A stretch of DNA of 46,145 bases from Candidatus Falkowiibacteriota bacterium (lineage in GTDB: Bacteria > Patescibacteriota > Patescibacteriia > XYB2-FULL-38-15): NCBI GenBank assembly GCA_016214745.1, contig JACRNW010000011.1:1-46145 (forward strand), in the 5' to 3' direction. This document shows, one piece after another, positions 44,729 through 46,145 of this stretch (the first letter of the stretch is position 1; each line of letters opens with the position of its first letter). The notes under the pieces were generated by a model. It saw only the letters and a list, made by a program, of their open reading frames with translations. It was not told where the DNA came from and ran no database searches. Both the position numbers and the translations under genes were made by a program.

Positions 44729-45238
44729 ATGGTTGTCATTTTGCACAATGTCAGAAGCACGCATAATGTCGGTTCAATCTTTCGGACGGCCGATGCCGCC
44801 GGATGCGAAAAAATTTATTTATGTGGCATAACGCCGGCGCCTATTGATCGGTTCGGGCGCGAGAACGAAAAAATTAGTAAGGTTGCTTTGGGCGCGGAAA
44901 AGTGGATTGCGTGGGAAAAATTTGGCCAAACGGCAAAGTTAATTGATAAACTAAAAAAACCTGCCCGCAACGCCAGCGCTATCGTGGCAGGCGGGGACGG
45001 TTATAAAATTTTGGCGATTGAACAATCGCGTCGTTCAATTCCATATCAAAAAATAAAATTGACAAAAAAAGATTCGGCAAAAATAGCGCTTGTGGTCGGT
45101 AATGAAATAAAAGGTTTGCCGCCGGCAATCTTGCGCCGGGCGGATAAAATTTTGGAAATTCCAATGCGCGGCAAGAAAGAATCATTGAATGTCGCCGTGG
45201 CTTTTGGAATCGTGGCCTTTGATTTAATCAATAAATAA
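44729..45238 (+). CDS. SpoU/TrmH-family RNA 2'-O-methyltransferase
   Basis: 169 aa from the ATG at 44729, 2 bases after the rlmN stop. SPOUT motifs: VILHNVRSTHNVGSIFRTADAAG (motif 1), IALVVGNEIKGLPPAIL (motif 2) and IPMRGKKESLNVAVAFGIVAFDL (motif 3, knot). A SAM-dependent 2'-O-ribose methyltransferase of rRNA or tRNA; the target is not defined. Odd feature: residues about 78-89 (PARNASAIVAGG) are encoded by a GC-rich repeat piece (44960-44995) of which 18 bases are the exact reverse complement of 18524-18541 in the long dispersed repeat. The insertion is in frame and sits in a surface loop before motif 2. Confidence 0.88.
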   Translation: MVVILHNVRSTHNVGSIFRTADAAGCEKIYLCGITPAPIDRFGRENEKISKVALGAEKWIAWEKFGQTAKLIDKLKKPARNASAIVAGGDGYKILAIEQSRRSIPYQKIKLTKKDSAKIALVVGNEIKGLPPAILRRADKILEIPMRGKKESLNVAVAFGIVAFDLINK

Positions 45239-45241
45239 TTT

Positions 45242-45955
45242 ATGAAAGTGCATAGGTTTATCGGCAATTTTGATTTTGATAAAAAAATTTCGGGAATTAC
45301 CAATAAGGAAATTTATAACCAAATAAAAAATGTCTTGCGGCTTCGGGCGGGAGAGGAAATTATTTTGGGCGACGGGAAGGGCAGGGAAGCGCGTGCGGAG
45401 ATTATGAATTTCGGGAAACAAAGCGTGGGAGTGAATATTTTAAAAGTGGAAGCAAACCAAAACGAGCCGGAAATGAAGCCGATTCTTTACGTGGCGATTT
45501 TAAAAAAAGAAAATTTTGAATTTATCGCTGAAAAAGCGGTGGAGGCCGGCGTGGCGGAAATTATTCCGGTCGTAACCGCGAAAACTATAAAAACAAATTT
45601 GCGAATGGATAGATTGGAAAAAATTGTCCGTGAAGCGGCGGAGCAGTCTGGCCGGGGAATTTTGCCAGTCGTGGGGAAGATTTTAAAATTTGGGGAAGCG
45701 CTAGCGCACGCCGAAAAAAATGATTCAAACTTATTTTTTGAAATTAACGCGCCGCGCTTTGAACAAAGAAAATTGGCCGCTGATTTTGGCAAAAGAGTGG
45801 GAATTTGGATTGGACCGGAGGGCGGTTGGGATGAAGAGGAAATAAAAGCGGTGCAAGAGAAAAATTTTCAGATTGTCAGTTTAGGAAAATTAACTTTGCG
45901 GGCCGAGACCGCGGCAATTGTTGCTTCGTACCTTATTGCTTCAGCCAAAAATTAA
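45242..45955 (+). CDS. rsmE: 16S rRNA (uracil-1498-N3)-methyltransferase RsmE
   Basis: 237 aa. N-terminal PUA-like part (MKVHRFIGNFDFDKKISGITN; IKNVLRLRAGEEIILGDGKGR), then the SPOUT domain: YVAILKKENFEFIAEKAVEAGVAEIIPVVTAKTIK, LEKIVREAAEQSGRGILPVV, GIWIGPEGGWDEEEIKAV and SLGKLTLRAETAAIVASYLI. The LRAETA and GPEGG motifs are diagnostic. It modifies U1498 in the decoding region. Third of three consecutive RNA methyltransferase genes. Confidence 0.95.
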   Translation: MKVHRFIGNFDFDKKISGITNKEIYNQIKNVLRLRAGEEIILGDGKGREARAEIMNFGKQSVGVNILKVEANQNEPEMKPILYVAILKKENFEFIAEKAVEAGVAEIIPVVTAKTIKTNLRMDRLEKIVREAAEQSGRGILPVVGKILKFGEALAHAEKNDSNLFFEINAPRFEQRKLAADFGKRVGIWIGPEGGWDEEEIKAVQEKNFQIVSLGKLTLRAETAAIVASYLIASAKN

Positions 45956-45965
45956 CTATCAAATT

Positions 45966-46055
45966 TCCTCTCCCCTTGAGGGAGAGGATTAAGGTGAGGG
46001 GTGATAAATCGTTAGACGAATCACCCTCCCTAAACCCCTCCCGTCAAGGGAGGGG
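45966..46055. repeat. CCTCTCCC/GGTGAGGG repeat, second copy
   Basis: CCTCTCCCCTTGAGGGAGAGG and AAGGTGAGGGGTGAT lie left, and AATCACCCTCCC and ACCCCTCCCGTCAAGGGAGG right. The halves are inverted around AAATCGTTAGACGAAT. Same family as 23129-23224. Confidence 0.75.
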
Positions 46056-46063
46056 TAAAAGAT

Positions 46064-46145
46064 ATGGTTAAGATTTTTATTAAAGCAAAACCAAGGGCGC
46101 ATGAAGATTTAGTGGAGAAAGTTGATGATAATAATTTTAATGTGT
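46064..46145 (+). CDS. DUF167 (YggU) family protein, N-terminal part
   Basis: The frame starts MVKIFIKAKPRAHEDLVEKV and is open at the right edge (27 codons visible). The opening VKxxxKPxAxEDxVEKxDDNxFxV is that of the small DUF167/YggU proteins (usually about 75-100 aa). The start is set by the ATG right after the repeat. Confidence 0.65.
   Translation, partial: MVKIFIKAKPRAHEDLVEKVDDNNFNV

Overview
The window looks like a piece of a Candidate Phyla Radiation (Patescibacteria, probably Parcubacteria/Paceibacteria) chromosome. The reasons are: short core proteins (HrcA of 230 aa, YidC of 242 aa, TruB of about 213 codons); many core genes starting in A/T-rich sequence with no Shine-Dalgarno motif; an archaeal-type AMP phosphorylase; a small DUF5679-type zinc-ribbon protein; a GxxExxY protein; a HerA/VirD4-like ATPase with CPR-type neighbours; and a great many short intergenic repeats. 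TGA is used as a normal stop in many genes, so this is not the SR1/Gracilibacteria code. The lineage is inferred from these features, not from a marker gene.

Layout. 1-1772: end of a glycosyltransferase-like gene, a membrane-anchored glycosidase-like protein and a zinc-ribbon protein. 1773-2311: a promoter-structure-terminator small RNA candidate and an inverted-repeat element. 2312-8785: AMP phosphorylase, a LutA/LutB-like iron-sulfur pair, a convergent P-type ATPase and tRNA-Pro. 8947-15603: rarA, a conserved small gene, a transpeptidase, a mobile-looking GxxExxY element, murF, an unknown structured RNA, a tRNA-Glu locus carrying a GIY-YIG insertion, and yidC. 15725-24643: an unknown GC-rich RNA, an SPFH gene, then a dispersed chaperone block (hrcA, grpE, hsp20, dnaK, dnaJ) broken up by repeats, a HEPN-like gene, a small membrane protein, a Nudix hydrolase and a cysteine-motif protein. 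24708-29840: a GC-rich LysM/coiled-coil/zinc-finger envelope protein and a large tail-fibre-like surface protein. 29850-36374: cysS, a convergent corA, and a DNA-translocase-like ATPase between two conserved hypothetical genes. 36575-39970: two more GC-rich orphan cassettes around dnaX and tRNA-Gln. 40044-46145: a PD-(D/E)XK nuclease, a VUT transporter, a HAD phosphatase, a GerMN protein, truB interrupted by a stop codon, then rlmN, a SpoU methyltransferase, rsmE and the start of a DUF167 gene. The last block is an RNA-modification cluster.

The most unusual property is that two kinds of gene are mixed. Core genes are moderately A/T-rich and lack Shine-Dalgarno motifs. Scattered among them are autonomous GC-rich units (about 14212-14403, 15725-16234, 19146-19645 minus, 24708-26993, 36575-37351, 39414-39958 minus). 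Each has its own TTGACA-type promoter and strong terminator. Four of them also carry a GGAGG ribosome site and an orphan protein; the other two look like structured RNAs. A second theme is small mobile or repeat DNA placed exactly at gene boundaries: a GxxExxY nuclease element and an internally deleted derivative with the same 36-base ends, elements whose inverted arms end next to a stop and a start codon, partial tRNA duplications, and repeat pieces absorbed in frame into coding genes.
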